From assembly GCF_004916975.1 (NCBI RefSeq), contig NZ_STGQ01000001.1, positions 1,202,993 to 1,266,992 of the forward strand: a stretch of 64,000 bases of DNA, given 5' to 3'. The stretch's first letter is position 1. Every line of letters starts with the position of its first letter. Below are positions 63,445-64,000 of this stretch, in pieces. This stretch comes from Paenibacillus dokdonensis (GTDB lineage: Bacteria; Bacillota; Bacilli; Paenibacillales; Paenibacillaceae). The notes under the pieces are model-generated. The model was not told the origin of the DNA, did no database searches, and saw nothing but the letters and a program-made list of their open reading frames with translations. Position numbers and translations under genes: made by a program.

Positions 63445-63693
63445 ATGGGATTTCTAAAATCAATTTGGAGATTTTTTGTCCCCAGAGAGAGAACGCTCAT
63501 CTTCACTTCTTTTCAGCAGGATGATTACGCGAGAATCAAAAACCGGCTGCAGCAAAGTGGCATTCCCCACCGGTCGCGTATTGTAAACTGGGACGGCGGC
63601 CGTGGATTCTCGCACACAAGAAGGATGCAGTATTCCATCTATGTGGACAAAGCAGATGAAAAATCTGCAGTGGAAGCAGCAGGATCAAAATAA
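63445..63693 (+). CDS. Small protein of unknown function
   Basis: 82 residues from ATG 63445, with AAAGGAGGAA upstream; the frame upstream is only the end of the GNAT gene in another frame. Hydrophobic-basic N-terminus (FLKSIWRFFVPRER) then a DDYARIKNRLQQSGIPHRSRIV segment of a ferredoxin-like fold similar to DUF2007 proteins. Probable membrane-peripheral protein. Function unknown. Confidence 0.75.
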   Translation: MGFLKSIWRFFVPRERTLIFTSFQQDDYARIKNRLQQSGIPHRSRIVNWDGGRGFSHTRRMQYSIYVDKADEKSAVEAAGSK

Positions 63694-63702
63694 TGTAACG
63701 CA

Positions 63703-63740
63703 GAAAAAAATCCCTGGGTGAATAGCCCGGGGATTCTTTT
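63703..63740. terminator. Bidirectional terminator
   Basis: AATCCCTGGG pairs with CCCGGGGATT around TGAATAG, with A and T tracts on both sides, between converging genes. Confidence 0.85.
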
Positions 63741-63753
63741 GGGTTGTGCTGGT

Positions 63754-63999
63754 TTAATTATCTAACGTTTTGGCAATGGTTGTGAAAATATCGTATTTTA
63801 ACTGATCGGGACTTTTGCGCTTTTGATTCTCATTCAAAAAATGATTCATCCGTTCAAAAAAACTTTTGGCTTCCTCCTCCGTCAAATAGACTTCGGAATG
63901 GGTCAGGTTGCCGAAAGGCTTCTCGCTGCTTTGAGCTTTTATAAAATTCTTTTTGTTCTCATCATATAGATCGGAAAGCAGCTTTTGCGTTTCCGACAA
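63754..63999 (-). CDS. Hypothetical protein, possibly partial at the window edge
   Basis: At least 81 residues on the minus strand, hydrophilic and helical (YLTEEEAKSFFERMNHFLNENQKRK). The 5' end reaches the window edge: a TTG at 63999 could be the start or an internal codon, and no ribosome site is visible. No family recognised. Confidence 0.65.
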   Translation of the reverse strand: MSETQKLLSDLYDENKKNFIKAQSSEKPFGNLTHSEVYLTEEEAKSFFERMNHFLNENQKRKSPDQLKYDIFTTIAKTLDN

Positions 64000-64000
64000 A

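Noticed and set aside
1-64000. tRNA, rRNA, CRISPR array, complete insertion sequence or prophage
   Set aside because: No cloverleaf-like clusters, repeat-spacer arrays, transposase pairs with inverted repeats, or phage structural genes were seen.

Overview
The window is chromosomal DNA from a spore-forming Gram-positive bacterium of the Bacillota, most likely Paenibacillus. Three things point there. The conserved blocks follow Bacillus order: rsmD-coaD-ylbJ-ylbL-ylbM-yceD-rpmF, then fapR-plsX-fabH-fabD-fabG-acpP-fabF-rnc-smc-ftsY, then ylxM-ffh-rpsP-khpA-rimM-trmD. Strong AGGAGG-type ribosome sites precede nearly every gene, with frequent TTG and GTG starts. Sporulation-associated genes (ylbJ, a YjcZ-type micro-protein, a Tyr/Pro-rich coat-like peptide) are present. 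I found no rRNA, tRNA, CRISPR array, prophage or complete insertion sequence.

Layout. 1-2.7 kb: a cell-envelope glycosylation trio (end of a YkcB-like GT39 enzyme, a YkcC-like GT2 enzyme, UTP-glucose-1-phosphate uridylyltransferase). 3.8-6.3 kb: the anaerobic ribonucleotide reductase pair nrdD-nrdG behind two NrdR boxes spaced exactly 32 bp. 6.5-16.9 kb: mixed metabolic and regulatory genes, including a DMT transporter, GNAT enzymes, rpiA, a MarR regulator with an MhqR-like operator, an XRE/MmyB-type regulator divergent from a second fabF-like gene, and an MFS exporter. 17-20.2 kb: an ECF sigma factor, a single-pass membrane protein and a 758-residue exported repeat protein in an overlapping operon. 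20.3-35.2 kb: accessory genes, including a GDSL esterase, a Tet(M)-class ribosomal-protection-like GTPase, an oligo-1,6-glucosidase gene carrying a one-base frameshift, a GH25 lysozyme, several small proteins, a FAD-dependent oxidoreductase, an alpha/beta hydrolase and a cation diffusion facilitator.

35.5-41.2 kb is the ylb block (rRNA methylation, CoA synthesis, sporulation membrane protein, PDZ-Lon-type protease, tRNA-Met acetylation, ribosomal protein L32). 41.4-53 kb is the FapR-controlled fatty acid and phospholipid operon running into RNase III, SMC and FtsY; a FapR operator lies upstream of fapR. 53.2-56.9 kb interrupts the usual ftsY-ylxM junction with a minus-strand four-gene cluster (glycosyltransferase, polysaccharide pyruvyltransferase-like protein, two small proteins sharing a predicted beta-barrel fold) and a hemolysin III-type membrane protein. 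57-60.9 kb is the SRP/ribosome-maturation operon, and the window closes with a dipeptidase, a tandem GNAT protein and two small genes.

The least explained elements are the minus-strand cluster at 53.2-56 kb, the sigma/exported-repeat operon at 17-20 kb, the FabF paralogue with its own divergent regulator, two genes broken by frameshifts, and a 52-codon AT-rich ORF at 30.9 kb. Family names come from recognising motifs and synteny by eye; no database search was run.
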